A DNA stretch of 25,503 nt from a virus. Below the pieces are notes generated by a model that saw nothing but the letters and a program-made list of their open reading frames with translations, had not been told where the DNA came from and did no database searches. The position numbers were made by a program, and so were the translations under genes. Position 1 is the stretch's first letter, and the number at the start of each line of letters is the position of its first letter. This document shows, piece after piece, positions 6,774-13,973 of the stretch. The stretch covers positions 1 to 25,503 of the IMG/VR virus record IMGVR_UViG_3300018416_000103. One strand, 5' to 3'.

Positions 6774-6971
6774 ATGGATTTTCATTTAACAGGCGATAAA
6801 CAAGAATTTCTTATTCAACCTTTAACACAAAGGGCAAGAGATTTCATTTCAAATAACAAACAGATTTTTAAAATATTTAAGTTGAGAGAGCAACATTATG
6901 TATTATCAAACGAACACAAACAAAAACTATGCGAGCAAATCCGTGAGAGTGGTTTGGATTTTATTAATTAG
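6774..6971 (+). CDS. Small conserved hypothetical protein (65 aa)
   Basis: A 65-aa frame starting just after the terminator. It opens M-D-F-H-L-T-G-D-K-Q-E-F, a start seen in small proteins of related marine phages (from memory), and is helical after that. No good Shine-Dalgarno is visible before the ATG, and the end overlaps the next gene by 74 nt, so the boundaries are less sure than for its neighbours. Confidence 0.5.
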   Translation: MDFHLTGDKQEFLIQPLTQRARDFISNNKQIFKIFKLREQHYVLSNEHKQKLCEQIRESGLDFIN

Positions 6972-7401
6972 TTTATCATTAGGTGGTTGTATGGTCAATC
7001 GTACTCATATGGGTGCCATAGTTGGTGCTGGTTCTATGACCAATCTATGTTCAGGTGCTGACCAATATGTGATAGCAGGTTGTGCTTTAGTTGGTGCATT
7101 TGCTGGTGCTGAGATAATGTATAATAGTGATAGAGATTTACATAACAAAATATTTGTAGACCATTTAAATCGTGGACCAGAAGGTTCATCATATTCAAAT
7201 TGGCATAATGCTGAAACAGGAAATGGTGGTACAATACATATAACAAATTCATATACAGTTGGACCTATAAAATGTAAAGACTATAGTTCAACAGCAGACA
7301 TTACAAATTCTTGGCCTGTTGTAGGCACAAGTGTAGATAGAAATACAGTATTTGGCACAGCGTGTCAATTACCAGATGGACAATGGGTGGAGAAACCATG
7401 A
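6898..7401 (+). CDS. Glycine-zipper lipoprotein (17-kDa surface-antigen-like)
   Basis: A 167-aa outer-membrane-type lipoprotein. A hydrophobic helix ends in the lipobox L-S-L-G-G-C with the lipidated Cys at residue 31. After it comes a Gly/Ala-rich hydrophobic pair (GAIVGAGSM.. and GCALVGAFAGAEIM), a glycine-zipper pattern as in the rickettsial 17-kDa antigen family, and a C-terminal F-G-T-A-C-Q-L-P-D-G-Q-W that matches that family's ending. ATG 6898 has GAGAGAG 7 nt upstream, but a GTG at 6943 would give a more usual signal peptide with Cys at position 16 and less overlap. It ends in ATGA with the next exported protein. It is likely host-derived and placed in the host envelope during infection. 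Confidence 0.75.
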   Translation: MYYQTNTNKNYASKSVRVVWILLISLSLGGCMVNRTHMGAIVGAGSMTNLCSGADQYVIAGCALVGAFAGAEIMYNSDRDLHNKIFVDHLNRGPEGSSYSNWHNAETGNGGTIHITNSYTVGPIKCKDYSSTADITNSWPVVGTSVDRNTVFGTACQLPDGQWVEKP

Positions 7402-7778
7402 GAGCTATAGAATTGTGGATAGCATTTTTGATTGCATTTGTATTATTAGGTTATACAATAAAAGTAGCAAATGCAGGTGATGATATCCTTTACAGTAAGA
7501 TTAAGACAATAGAACCAGAAGATGTAAATGGTCAGTATTGCTTTACAAAAATAATAATAAAACAAAAAGGCGATACAATTGTCAAAGAAGAAATTTTGGA
7601 ATGTGCTGATGGTAGGAGAGGCATTGATACTCCAGGTTATTGGGAGTTATTTGCACAATTTTATTATCGTGATGTAAATGTTCCAGAATATTGTAGAAAA
7701 TACAGTAGGCCTGAACACGCTTTCAAATCATACGGTGAGGTATGTTTAGATAAGCAAGGCAAATGGGAGGTAAAATGA
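7398..7778 (+). CDS. Exported protein with signal peptide, Cys-rich
   Basis: The start is ATG 7398 in ATGA with GGTGGAGA upstream; an in-frame ATG at 7362 is inside the previous gene. The 126-aa product has a signal peptide with hydrophobic core LWIAFLIAFVLLGY and a likely cleavage after A-N-A (residues 25-27). The mature region has four Cys, suggesting disulfides in the periplasm, and a short Trp-Glu-Val ending. No family recognised. Coupled to the lipoprotein upstream and the small exported protein downstream, so the cluster is probably delivered to the envelope together. Confidence 0.65.
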   Translation: MRAIELWIAFLIAFVLLGYTIKVANAGDDILYSKIKTIEPEDVNGQYCFTKIIIKQKGDTIVKEEILECADGRRGIDTPGYWELFAQFYYRDVNVPEYCRKYSRPEHAFKSYGEVCLDKQGKWEVK

Positions 7779-7930
7779 TTAGAAATTTTATAATCATAGT
7801 TCTTTTAGTGTTTATTTTTACAGAACCAACAATGTCGGCTAGATTAGGTACTTTTATGGAAGAACATCAAGTGGTTGACCATCTGGTTTCTAGTTTAAAT
7901 AAACTTATAGATATAATACGAGGTGTATAA
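7775..7930 (+). CDS. Small exported protein (51 aa)
   Basis: ATG at 7775 in ATGA with GGAGG 5 nt upstream. Residues 1-21 form a signal-like hydrophobic segment (FIIIVLLVFIF) with a possible cleavage after M-S-A; the rest is an amphipathic helix (VVDHLVSSLNKLIDIIRG). The stop abuts the next start. Unknown role in the envelope cluster. Confidence 0.55.
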   Translation: MIRNFIIIVLLVFIFTEPTMSARLGTFMEEHQVVDHLVSSLNKLIDIIRGV

Positions 7931-8542
7931 ATGTTAAAATATATAATGGCAGTTGCATTTGTAGTTATGAGCGGTTGCTCATACAATAGTGCAATGTATG
8001 AAATAGTAAAAGAAGAAGCTCAAATGGTAAATAGTGTGCCTAAATGGTTTATGGCAGATTATACCGAGATTAAACAATGTGGTGAAGATAACAAAAACTT
8101 ATGTATCTTTGGTGCTGGCACATCTGTATCACCAGACTTAAATCTTGCAATTGAAAAAGCAAAGATGATAGCAAAGTCTGAATTAGCAGATATCATCAAA
8201 GGTGAAATGAATAAATCATCTAAACAGTTCATTACAGAAGTTGGCGAAACTCATAACAAGTCAGTTGTAGCTGAAGTTGAAAGTGTTTTAGTTAACACAA
8301 TCAAAGAAACACCAGTTCGTGGTTATGAAATCTTTGCTCAAGATGTTACCCAAACTACTAATGGGTACTATCGTGCATATGTTGGTCTTAGATTACCTAT
8401 GGGTGAATTAAATAAGATGTATCATTACACAGTTGATGAAGCTGTAAATGCATATGTAAGTAGGAAGGATGAAAAATCTCCAGGTCAAATGAGTTGGGAA
8501 GATTTAATGATTAAAGAAGATGAAGATAACAATATTCAGTAA
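7931..8542 (+). CDS. LPP20-like lipoprotein
   Basis: A 203-aa lipoprotein: residues 1-16 are a short signal with lipobox V-M-S-G-C (lipidated Cys16). The mature part has P-x-W-F near 37-40, then G-A-G-T-S and a long Ala-rich helix A-I-E-K-A-K-M-I-A-K-S-E-L-A-D-I near 72-87, followed by a strand Y-Y-R-A-Y-V-G-L. This resembles LPP20-type lipoproteins, a fold used in outer-membrane assembly and surface proteins. It follows the small exported protein with no gap and overlaps the glutaredoxin gene by 23 nt. Likely acquired from a bacterium; its job for the phage may be envelope modification or exclusion of rivals. Family call is moderate. Confidence 0.65.
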   Translation: MLKYIMAVAFVVMSGCSYNSAMYEIVKEEAQMVNSVPKWFMADYTEIKQCGEDNKNLCIFGAGTSVSPDLNLAIEKAKMIAKSELADIIKGEMNKSSKQFITEVGETHNKSVVAEVESVLVNTIKETPVRGYEIFAQDVTQTTNGYYRAYVGLRLPMGELNKMYHYTVDEAVNAYVSRKDEKSPGQMSWEDLMIKEDEDNNIQ

Positions 8543-8798
8543 AAACAATTGTCAGTATTGCACTAAGGCAAAAACTTTATTATCTAAATTAGATTTTGAT
8601 TATGAAGAAGTCAAGTTAGAAGACTTTGCTGATACTAAAGACTTTTTAAAAGAAATTGGTAAACAAGTTAGAACAATGCCACAAATTAAAATAGATGGTG
8701 AGTTAGTAGGCGGATATCATCAATTAGTAGAATTTTTTGATGATAAAGGTCTAGTTAATTTTAAAGGAGAGAAAGTTGAGCGAAGACAAGAAAGATAA
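8520..8798 (+). CDS. grx: Glutaredoxin
   Basis: A 92-aa glutaredoxin with the dithiol active site C11-Q-Y-C14 after a beta strand (KITIFSK), the cis-Pro motif T-M-P (residues 52-54) and the glutathione-binding G-G-Y (64-66). It reduces disulfides using glutathione and in T4-like phages serves as electron donor to ribonucleotide reductase. Here no reductase gene is in the window, and the neighbours are lipoproteins upstream and unknown genes downstream; the peroxiredoxin at 18568 is a possible but unproven partner. The start lies 23 nt inside the upstream gene. Confidence 0.93.
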   Translation: MKITIFSKNNCQYCTKAKTLLSKLDFDYEEVKLEDFADTKDFLKEIGKQVRTMPQIKIDGELVGGYHQLVEFFDDKGLVNFKGEKVERRQER

Positions 8799-9258
8799 TG
8801 TAATACAGTTTCCTGGTCTTAAAAAAGAAGAAAAGGAAATTGTGTTTCAAGCTGATGAAGGTTTTGGCACAGGTGAGTTAGAATTAAAACAAACTATGGA
8901 ATTTGTTGAGAGTTGTGTTGATGATTTATCAATTGCTTTAATTAAAAACTTTGTTGACATAGGTGTCAAGATAGAAAAACCAAAATTTTATGGTGATTTA
9001 GCAATGGTCGCTGAGATGATTAGAGTTTTACTATACAGAGATTTTGAAGTAAGCCATGTAGGTCAATCATTAGTTGATAAAATGATTACTATAAATTTTG
9101 ATGACCAAAATCAACCTATGCCAGTTTTAAATTACAGTAAAGTCATAGATAATGATGATGTAGAAAAAACAAAAGCGGAGGTTTTAAAAATGAGTGATAG
9201 TGAAAAACAGTTAGAATTAGATTTATTTCCAGGAGATGATGATGGCAAAAATAATTGA
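8776..9258 (+). CDS. Conserved phage protein, TTG start
   Basis: The start is TTG at 8776, chosen because AAAGGAGAG lies just upstream; no ATG occurs until residue 41. The 160-aa product has an N-terminal V-I-Q-F-P-G-L-K, a central helical region with FVDIGVKIEKPKFYGDLAMV and an acidic C-terminus (LELDLFPGDDD). Proteins of this look occur in T4-like marine phages with no known function. It overlaps the glutaredoxin end by 23 nt and the next gene by 17 nt. Confidence 0.7.
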   Translation: MSEDKKDNVIQFPGLKKEEKEIVFQADEGFGTGELELKQTMEFVESCVDDLSIALIKNFVDIGVKIEKPKFYGDLAMVAEMIRVLLYRDFEVSHVGQSLVDKMITINFDDQNQPMPVLNYSKVIDNDDVEKTKAEVLKMSDSEKQLELDLFPGDDDGKNN

Positions 9259-9439
9259 TGAATATGATACCTCAATAGATGAGCCTACTTGGGAAGAGTG
9301 GAGAGATATATGTTTTTTAGAAAAAGATAATCATCATAATGATGGTTGGACTATGCAGTTCTATCAAAAAGAATATGATAAGGCGTGTAAGATGATAGAG
9401 AAAGAAAATAAGAATAAACCTTTTGATGTAAAGAGGTAA
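9242..9439 (+). CDS. Small acidic protein, unknown (65 aa)
   Basis: Three consecutive ATG codons (9236, 9239, 9242); the third is chosen because AGGAG at 9231-9235 is 6 nt before it. The product is acidic and rich in Trp and Tyr (EPTWEEWRDICFLE; DGWTMQFYQKEYD). No motif recognised. Confidence 0.6.
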   Translation: MAKIIDEYDTSIDEPTWEEWRDICFLEKDNHHNDGWTMQFYQKEYDKACKMIEKENKNKPFDVKR

Positions 9440-9441
9440 CT

Positions 9442-9597
9442 ATGTGTAAGATTAAAGTAGCAAAAGATGATTATGAATTATTAGAAACTTGCATTAAGAC
9501 TGAGCAAGTACCAGCTAATGATATCGTTCAATACTTTTCAGACACAGATTTTTATAATTGGTATAAAGAGAGAAACTTTAACAATGATATTAGTTGA
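9442..9597 (+). CDS. Small conserved phage protein (51 aa)
   Basis: ATG at 9442 with AGAGG 6 nt upstream, two nt after the preceding stop, and overlapping the RNase H gene by 14 nt. The product begins MCKIKVAKDDYELLE and ends with a Trp/Tyr/Arg stretch (FYNWYKERNF). Similar short proteins sit before RNase H in related phages as I recall; role unknown. Confidence 0.6.
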   Translation: MCKIKVAKDDYELLETCIKTEQVPANDIVQYFSDTDFYNWYKERNFNNDIS

Positions 9598-10438
9598 TTT
9601 AAATCAAGTATTGATATCTAATTTTATGGCACAAACTAGAGGTCAGTCAGCACCTAATATTGATATTTTTAGACATATGGTTTTAAACTCAATCAGAGGT
9701 TATAATTTAAAGTTTAAAAAAGAATATGGTCAACAGATACTATGTGCCGATTCAGCAAATCCTTGGCGTAGAGAATTGTTTCCTAATTATAAGTATCAAA
9801 GAAAACAAGTTAGACTAGAAACTCAGGAAGTATCAGATAAATGGGATGATTTATTTGATGTTATTACAGAAGTAAAACACGAAATAGCAAAGAATTTACC
9901 ATACATGGTTTTATCAATAGACAATGCAGAGGCTGATGATATAATCGCCATTCTAGCTAGAGAGGCACACAATCTAGCAGAACCATGTATGATAATTTCA
10001 GGCGATAAAGATTTTATTCAGTTGCAAAAGTACGAAGTGGTCAAACAGTACAGTCCCATCCAAAAAAAGTTCGTGGGCACAGACATTGACCCTGTCGTAT
10101 TTTTGCACGAACAAATTATAAAAGGTGATAGGTCAGACGGTATACCAAATATACTAAGTGATGATAATGTATTTGTAACAGGTGAAAAACAAAAACCTAT
10201 CAATAAAAAAAGACTAGAGGAGTGGTCTAAATTAGACAACATACCTCTAGGCAGTATAACCAGATTAAATTATCAACGAAATAAGAAGTTGATAGATTTA
10301 GAAGAAATTCCAGTAGACATACAGGAAAATATTATAAATATGTACAGAAGCTATGAGATACCTAATAGGTCTAATCTATTACAGTATTTTATGGATAATA
10401 AACTGAAATCGTTAATGACAAATATAAATGATTTTTAA
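9584..10438 (+). CDS. rnh: RNase H / 5'-3' flap exonuclease (T4 Rnh type)
   Basis: A 284-aa FEN-family nuclease. Start taken at ATG 9584 (MILVDLNQVL), as the family begins with the metal-binding Asp (D5) in the first strand; the frame extends upstream to 9518 but those residues overlap the previous gene. Acidic metal ligands are D5, D56, E116-x-D118-D119, D141 and D143 in S-G-D-K-D-F, and D182/D185 in G-D-R-S-D-G-I-P-N. In T4 this enzyme removes RNA primers and flaps during lagging-strand synthesis with gp32. In T4 the gene is close to 33-59-32; here those lie about 8 kb downstream. Length is close to the T4 protein (305 aa). Confidence 0.93.
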   Translation: MILVDLNQVLISNFMAQTRGQSAPNIDIFRHMVLNSIRGYNLKFKKEYGQQILCADSANPWRRELFPNYKYQRKQVRLETQEVSDKWDDLFDVITEVKHEIAKNLPYMVLSIDNAEADDIIAILAREAHNLAEPCMIISGDKDFIQLQKYEVVKQYSPIQKKFVGTDIDPVVFLHEQIIKGDRSDGIPNILSDDNVFVTGEKQKPINKKRLEEWSKLDNIPLGSITRLNYQRNKKLIDLEEIPVDIQENIINMYRSYEIPNRSNLLQYFMDNKLKSLMTNINDF

Positions 10439-10452
10439 TAATGGAGTAAATT

Positions 10453-10968
10453 ATGGTTACACAAAACCCAAATCTAATTCCACCTAAACAGATGGAAGCT
10501 AGTATGTCCACATCCACATCTAGTAAACCACTTTTTAGTGAAATATTTACTAAAGTACACAATGCTAAAGTAAAAGCTAAAAAGATTGAAGTATTAAAAT
10601 CTTATGATACACCAGGTTTACGAAGAATACTTAAAGGTGCTTTTGACCCTAGAATTGTATGGGAGTTACCGCCAGGTACACCACCATATATGGCAAATGA
10701 GGCGCCAGCAGGTACACAACATACTTACTTAGAAAGTGAATCAAGTAAACTATGGCATTTTATTAGAGGTGGTGATGATAAGTTAAATAGAGTAAGAAAA
10801 GAAACTTTGTTTATTCAAGTATTAGAAGGTTTACACAAAGATGAAGCGGAAGTTTTAATTGGTGTAAAAGAGAAAAAGTTGAATAATATGTATAAAGGTT
10901 TATCGGAGTCCGTTGTAAAGGAAGCTTTTGATTGGGATGATAACTTTATGCAAAAAGAAAATAAGTAA
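10453..10968 (+). CDS. Conserved T4-like phage protein (DUF6433-like)
   Basis: A 171-aa protein with GGAG 7 nt before its ATG. After a variable 25-residue start it has L-F-S-E-I-F-T-K-V-H-N-A-K-x-K-A-K-K, F-D-P-R-I-V-W-E-L-P, an A-P-A-G-T-Q-H-T-Y-L block, W-H-F-I-R-G-G, and E-G-L-H-K-D-E-A-E-V-L near 130-140, ending in F-D-W-D. This pattern is strongly conserved among T4-like marine phages; the DUF6433 label is from memory. It directly follows RNase H, and a promoter starts 9 nt after its stop. Function unknown. Confidence 0.75.
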   Translation: MVTQNPNLIPPKQMEASMSTSTSSKPLFSEIFTKVHNAKVKAKKIEVLKSYDTPGLRRILKGAFDPRIVWELPPGTPPYMANEAPAGTQHTYLESESSKLWHFIRGGDDKLNRVRKETLFIQVLEGLHKDEAEVLIGVKEKKLNNMYKGLSESVVKEAFDWDDNFMQKENK

Positions 10969-10976
10969 AAAATTGC

Positions 10977-11005
10977 TTGACATTGATTTGAATTTGTCCT
11001 ATAAT
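10977..11005 (+). promoter_or_regulatory. Sigma70-type promoter P4 (consensus -10)
   Basis: TTGACA at 10977-10982, 17-nt spacer, TATAAT at 11000-11005: both hexamers perfect. The first in-frame ATG of the next gene (11004) lies inside the -10, so translation must begin downstream; expected transcript start is near 11012. Confidence 0.9.
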
Positions 11006-11018
11006 GGACAACAATATT

Positions 11019-11762
11019 ATGAATATAAAAGAAATAGTACAAACACCATACACAACAAATCCTAGATTTGCACCTATCAATGATGTGGTTTTAAAACCAT
11101 ATACAAATGACTACTATAACGAAAGAGAGTACGAGTATAATCATTTAGGTGCAGAAATCTATTTTGAATCCGACATTGCAAAAAAAGAATGTTTAGTTGA
11201 AAAAACATCTGAAGCTATGCAAATGTGGGAGTTACCTTTTGTAGACATAGAAGAATTTGGTCTTGAAATACCAGATGATGTTATTATTATGCATAAAGGA
11301 AAAGTTGAGGCGTGTTTTGTTGCAATGGCAAGTGGTTGGAATCCTAGTAAAGTTGCAGGTATGACACTATCAGAAGTTCACGAACCTGTAGCAGATAGTG
11401 ATATGTTAAGAAAAGCAAGTGAAGGTATTTGGCGTGCTATGACAAGTGGTAAATCATTTCATAGATACACCTGGGGGATATCACCATTAAGATATCTAAG
11501 TAATCACCCTCATTGGTCTAAACCTGATTTTGAATCATTAGATGATTTATATTTTAGAGTTGAACACGAAAGAACATTAACAATAGATGAAGATACGGCA
11601 GCTTTTTTCATTGATGTAACGGTGAAAAGGTTACCTTTTATCTTTCATTTAAAAAATGAATACAAGAATTTAATAAAACAATCAATCAATAGTATGAGTG
11701 GTAATGTATTAAAGTATAAAAATTTAGAGAAAGTTAAGAGGTTGATAAATGAGGCAAATTAA
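11019..11762 (+). CDS. DUF3445 heme-dependent oxidative N-demethylase-like protein
   Basis: The 247-aa product starts at ATG 11019, since the ATG at 11004 overlaps the promoter -10; no Shine-Dalgarno exists and the leader would be about 7 nt. The family pattern is clear: S-G-W-N-P-S-K-V-A-G near 105-114 (PSxWxPxxKxG in the family), L-S-E-V-H-E-P-V near 117-124 (xIHxPVP), H-R-Y-T-W-G near 148-153 (xRxNW) and F-R-V-E-H-E-R-T-L near 179-187 (RVERQTL), followed by A-A-F-F-I-D-V. Characterised relatives oxidise dimethylamine or similar N-methyl substrates using heme. The usual bacterial protein is longer (about 300 aa or more), so this is a compact version. No partner subunit is seen nearby. Confidence 0.75.
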   Translation: MNIKEIVQTPYTTNPRFAPINDVVLKPYTNDYYNEREYEYNHLGAEIYFESDIAKKECLVEKTSEAMQMWELPFVDIEEFGLEIPDDVIIMHKGKVEACFVAMASGWNPSKVAGMTLSEVHEPVADSDMLRKASEGIWRAMTSGKSFHRYTWGISPLRYLSNHPHWSKPDFESLDDLYFRVEHERTLTIDEDTAAFFIDVTVKRLPFIFHLKNEYKNLIKQSINSMSGNVLKYKNLEKVKRLINEAN

Positions 11763-12018
11763 AAAAATACCATACAAGTTTGTTCATGTATATTGGGAAG
11801 ATATTTCATCAGACGCTTCGTGGCGAACACTTGATGAAGTTAAGGCTGAAAATTTAGCTAGAAGTCTAAGTACAGGTTTTTTAATTAGTGATGAAAAAGA
11901 TGAACTTGTTAGACTAGTTAGTGATTTTAATTTTAAAGATGATGGTAGTATTTACGAATGTGGTAATTCTACAATAATACCAAAAAGTGTAATCACAGAA
12001 ATAAAGGAGGTAAAATGA
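11749..12018 (+). CDS. Small conserved phage protein
   Basis: An 89-aa protein overlapping the DUF3445 gene by 14 nt. It has V-Y-W-E-D-I-S-S-D-A-S-W-R-T near 14-27, S-T-G-F-L-I near 41-46 and S-T-I-I-P-K-S-V-I near 73-81, a small beta protein pattern (YWxDIxSDxxW..SxGxL..IPxxxV) widespread in phages. No function known. The stop overlaps the next start. Confidence 0.7.
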   Translation: MRQIKKIPYKFVHVYWEDISSDASWRTLDEVKAENLARSLSTGFLISDEKDELVRLVSDFNFKDDGSIYECGNSTIIPKSVITEIKEVK

Positions 12019-12284
12019 GTAAAGAAATTGATTTACATTTAAAAAAACAATTGTTAGAAACACCAAAGTATCTTAAAAAATATTTAAAAGATAATGAAGA
12101 CCATTCGCCAGGTATAACATATTATACTGGTAATTGGGGACAAGATTTACAAGATAATTTAACAGAAAGACAGGCAGAAAAATTGAGAACTCAAATGAGT
12201 AAGCTATCAGAAAACCTGGTTTTTGTATCAAGAAAACTACCTGGTAATATTGGTGGTTATCATTATATCGCCTATGTAAAATAA
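12015..12284 (+). CDS. Hypothetical protein (89 aa)
   Basis: ATG at 12015 with AAAGGAGG about 5 nt upstream, overlapping the preceding stop. The product is charged and helical at first (EIDLHLKKQLLETPKYLKKY) and Tyr/Gly-rich at the end (GGYHYIAYVK). No domain recognised; it is in the P4 operon between the DUF3445 gene set and the lysin. Confidence 0.6.
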   Translation: MSKEIDLHLKKQLLETPKYLKKYLKDNEDHSPGITYYTGNWGQDLQDNLTERQAEKLRTQMSKLSENLVFVSRKLPGNIGGYHYIAYVK

Positions 12285-12300
12285 CCAAAAGGAATATATT

Positions 12301-12915
12301 ATGGCAATCGTGAAAAAAACCCTTAATGTACTATATCAAATGATAGTGGGTGGTATATTTACAATTTCAATCTATACATTAGGAACATTTAATCCTAATC
12401 CAACAATAATAAAAGATATTATACCTGAACCTAGTTTTAGTTATAATAATGAAACTCAATTTGTGTATGCTCTTAGAGAATGTATAGACTTTCATAACTT
12501 ATCAACACCTTATGCTAAACAAATACCGACAGATATGATATTAGCACAAGCAATATTAGAAACAGGTTGGGGTGAAAGTAGAATAGCTCAAGAGGCAAAC
12601 AATTTATTTGGTATCAAGACCTTTAAAAATACAGTAAAACATATACACGCTGAAAAAGACAATAAAGTTATGTATAAAGTCTTTATTAATAAATGCGATA
12701 GTGTTAAATACTATATCGCACTATTGAATAATCATTCAGCATATGAAAACTTTAGAAAGGCTAGAAATGTTTACATCAAGAAAGGTATAAAACCAAACCC
12801 TTATCAATTAATTAAAACACTAGATAACTATTCCGAAACTGATGACTATGAGGATAGATTAAAGAATGTTTTAAAGACTTTAAAGAGATATACACCAGTT
12901 ATTGAATATAAATAG
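12301..12915 (+). CDS. Membrane-anchored glucosaminidase (endolysin-like)
   Basis: A 204-aa peptidoglycan hydrolase. Residues 8-30 form a hydrophobic N-terminal helix that could be a signal anchor (as in SAR endolysins) or a signal peptide. The domain from about 50 has I-P-T-D-M-I-L-A-Q-A-I-L-E-T-G-W-G-E-S-R (residues 75-94), with the likely catalytic Glu87, then N-N-L-F-G-I-K (100-106), the Bax/FlgJ-type glucosaminidase pattern. It would cleave the glycan backbone of the host wall. AAAAGGA precedes the start. A late-type TATAAATA lies over its stop and the next gene is a multi-span membrane protein, so the pair may act in lysis; this is inference. Confidence 0.85.
   Translation: MAIVKKTLNVLYQMIVGGIFTISIYTLGTFNPNPTIIKDIIPEPSFSYNNETQFVYALRECIDFHNLSTPYAKQIPTDMILAQAILETGWGESRIAQEANNLFGIKTFKNTVKHIHAEKDNKVMYKVFINKCDSVKYYIALLNNHSAYENFRKARNVYIKKGIKPNPYQLIKTLDNYSETDDYEDRLKNVLKTLKRYTPVIEYK
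12907..12914 (+). promoter_or_regulatory. Late-promoter-like TATAAATA
   Basis: A perfect T4-type late octamer 5 nt before ATG 12920, across the end of the lysin gene (Tyr-Lys-stop). The next gene has no ribosome site. The spacing is identical to that at 21829-21842. It may still be chance in so AT-rich a sequence. Confidence 0.45.
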
Positions 12916-12919
12916 TTAG

Positions 12920-13909
12920 ATGTTTTTAACTTATCTAACATTGATATCTGGAATAGCAATTTCCATTATAGCTGCTTCATACTCCATAATAGGGTTAGCG
13001 GCTTTATTTGCTGGCGCCACAACAGCTATTATTGCTATGGGTGGTGCATTAGAAGTTGGTAAACTTGTCATAGCAAGTTGGTTATATAGAAATTGGGACA
13101 ACAAACTATTACCAAAATCTATAAAATATTATTTGACAAGTGCTGTTGTTGTTTTAGTTTTTATAACTTCGGTAGGTATATTTGGGTTTTTATCTAAGGC
13201 ACATTTAGACCAAGTTGTACCAGAAAACAATAACATATTACAAATAGAAATTATTGATAAACAGATTGAACAAAGACAAAAGACAATTGACCGTTCACAG
13301 TTTCAATTAAATAAAATGGACGAATTGATTGAAACACAATCTAAAGAATCAAGTTGGTTTTCTAGTAGCTCACAAAGAGCGATTACAGAAAGAAATAATC
13401 AAAAAGAAGAAAGACTATCATTAGAAAAAACCATAGAAGAAAGTTTAAATAAGATAAACGAATTGACAGACAAAAAGTCTGGTATACAAACTGAACAATT
13501 AAAACTAGAGGCAGATTTAGGACCTATAAAATATGTTGCTGAGTTTATTTATGGTGATGAAGCAAAAGACCATTTTGATAAAGCAGTCAGAATTATTATC
13601 ATCATATTAATATTTGTATTTGACCCTGTAGCGGTCTTAATGTTAATATCAGCTAACATATCATTAAAACAAAGAGAGATAGAATTAGCAATTGAAAATG
13701 GTGACCCAATAAATGCCAATGAGGAAGTTGTAAAGATTTTGAATAAGCAAAAAAAGGTATGGAAAAAAGAACGAGAATACCAAAATTTTGTAAATTCCTT
13801 GTCAGATGAGGAATTAAAAGGTTTAAGTCCAGATGAAATTAGACTTAAAATGAACCAGATATGGGAATGGAATGAGGAAACAGATGAAAAATATAAGAAT
13901 AATGTCTAA
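12920..13909 (+). CDS. Membrane protein with periplasmic/cytoplasmic coiled coil
   Basis: A 329-aa protein: three hydrophobic segments in the first 95 residues (about 3-25, 27-55, 70-93), including M-G-G-A-L-E-V-G-K-L, then V-F-I-T-S-V-G-I-F-G-F-L-S-K-A-H-L. A long charged coiled coil follows (about 105-200, rich in Gln/Glu/Lys), then a fourth membrane segment (about 223-247: IIIIILIFVFDPVAVLMLIS) and a soluble C-terminal helical tail. The arrangement is conserved in marine T4-like phages (from memory) without a known role. No Shine-Dalgarno precedes the ATG. Position after the lysin suggests a lysis or envelope function, not proven. Confidence 0.8.
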   Translation: MFLTYLTLISGIAISIIAASYSIIGLAALFAGATTAIIAMGGALEVGKLVIASWLYRNWDNKLLPKSIKYYLTSAVVVLVFITSVGIFGFLSKAHLDQVVPENNNILQIEIIDKQIEQRQKTIDRSQFQLNKMDELIETQSKESSWFSSSSQRAITERNNQKEERLSLEKTIEESLNKINELTDKKSGIQTEQLKLEADLGPIKYVAEFIYGDEAKDHFDKAVRIIIIILIFVFDPVAVLMLISANISLKQREIELAIENGDPINANEEVVKILNKQKKVWKKEREYQNFVNSLSDEELKGLSPDEIRLKMNQIWEWNEETDEKYKNNV

Positions 13910-13916
13910 AAAAAGC

Positions 13917-13945
13917 TTGACATTTGCTTCATTTTCCGTTATCCT
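13917..13945 (+). promoter_or_regulatory. Sigma70-type promoter P5
   Basis: TTGACA at 13917-13922, 17-nt spacer, TATCCT at 13940-13945; expected start near 13952, leader about 22 nt with AGAGG before ATG 13974. Confidence 0.88.
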
Positions 13946-13973
13946 GGTTGTCAGATAACTAGAGGTATATATT

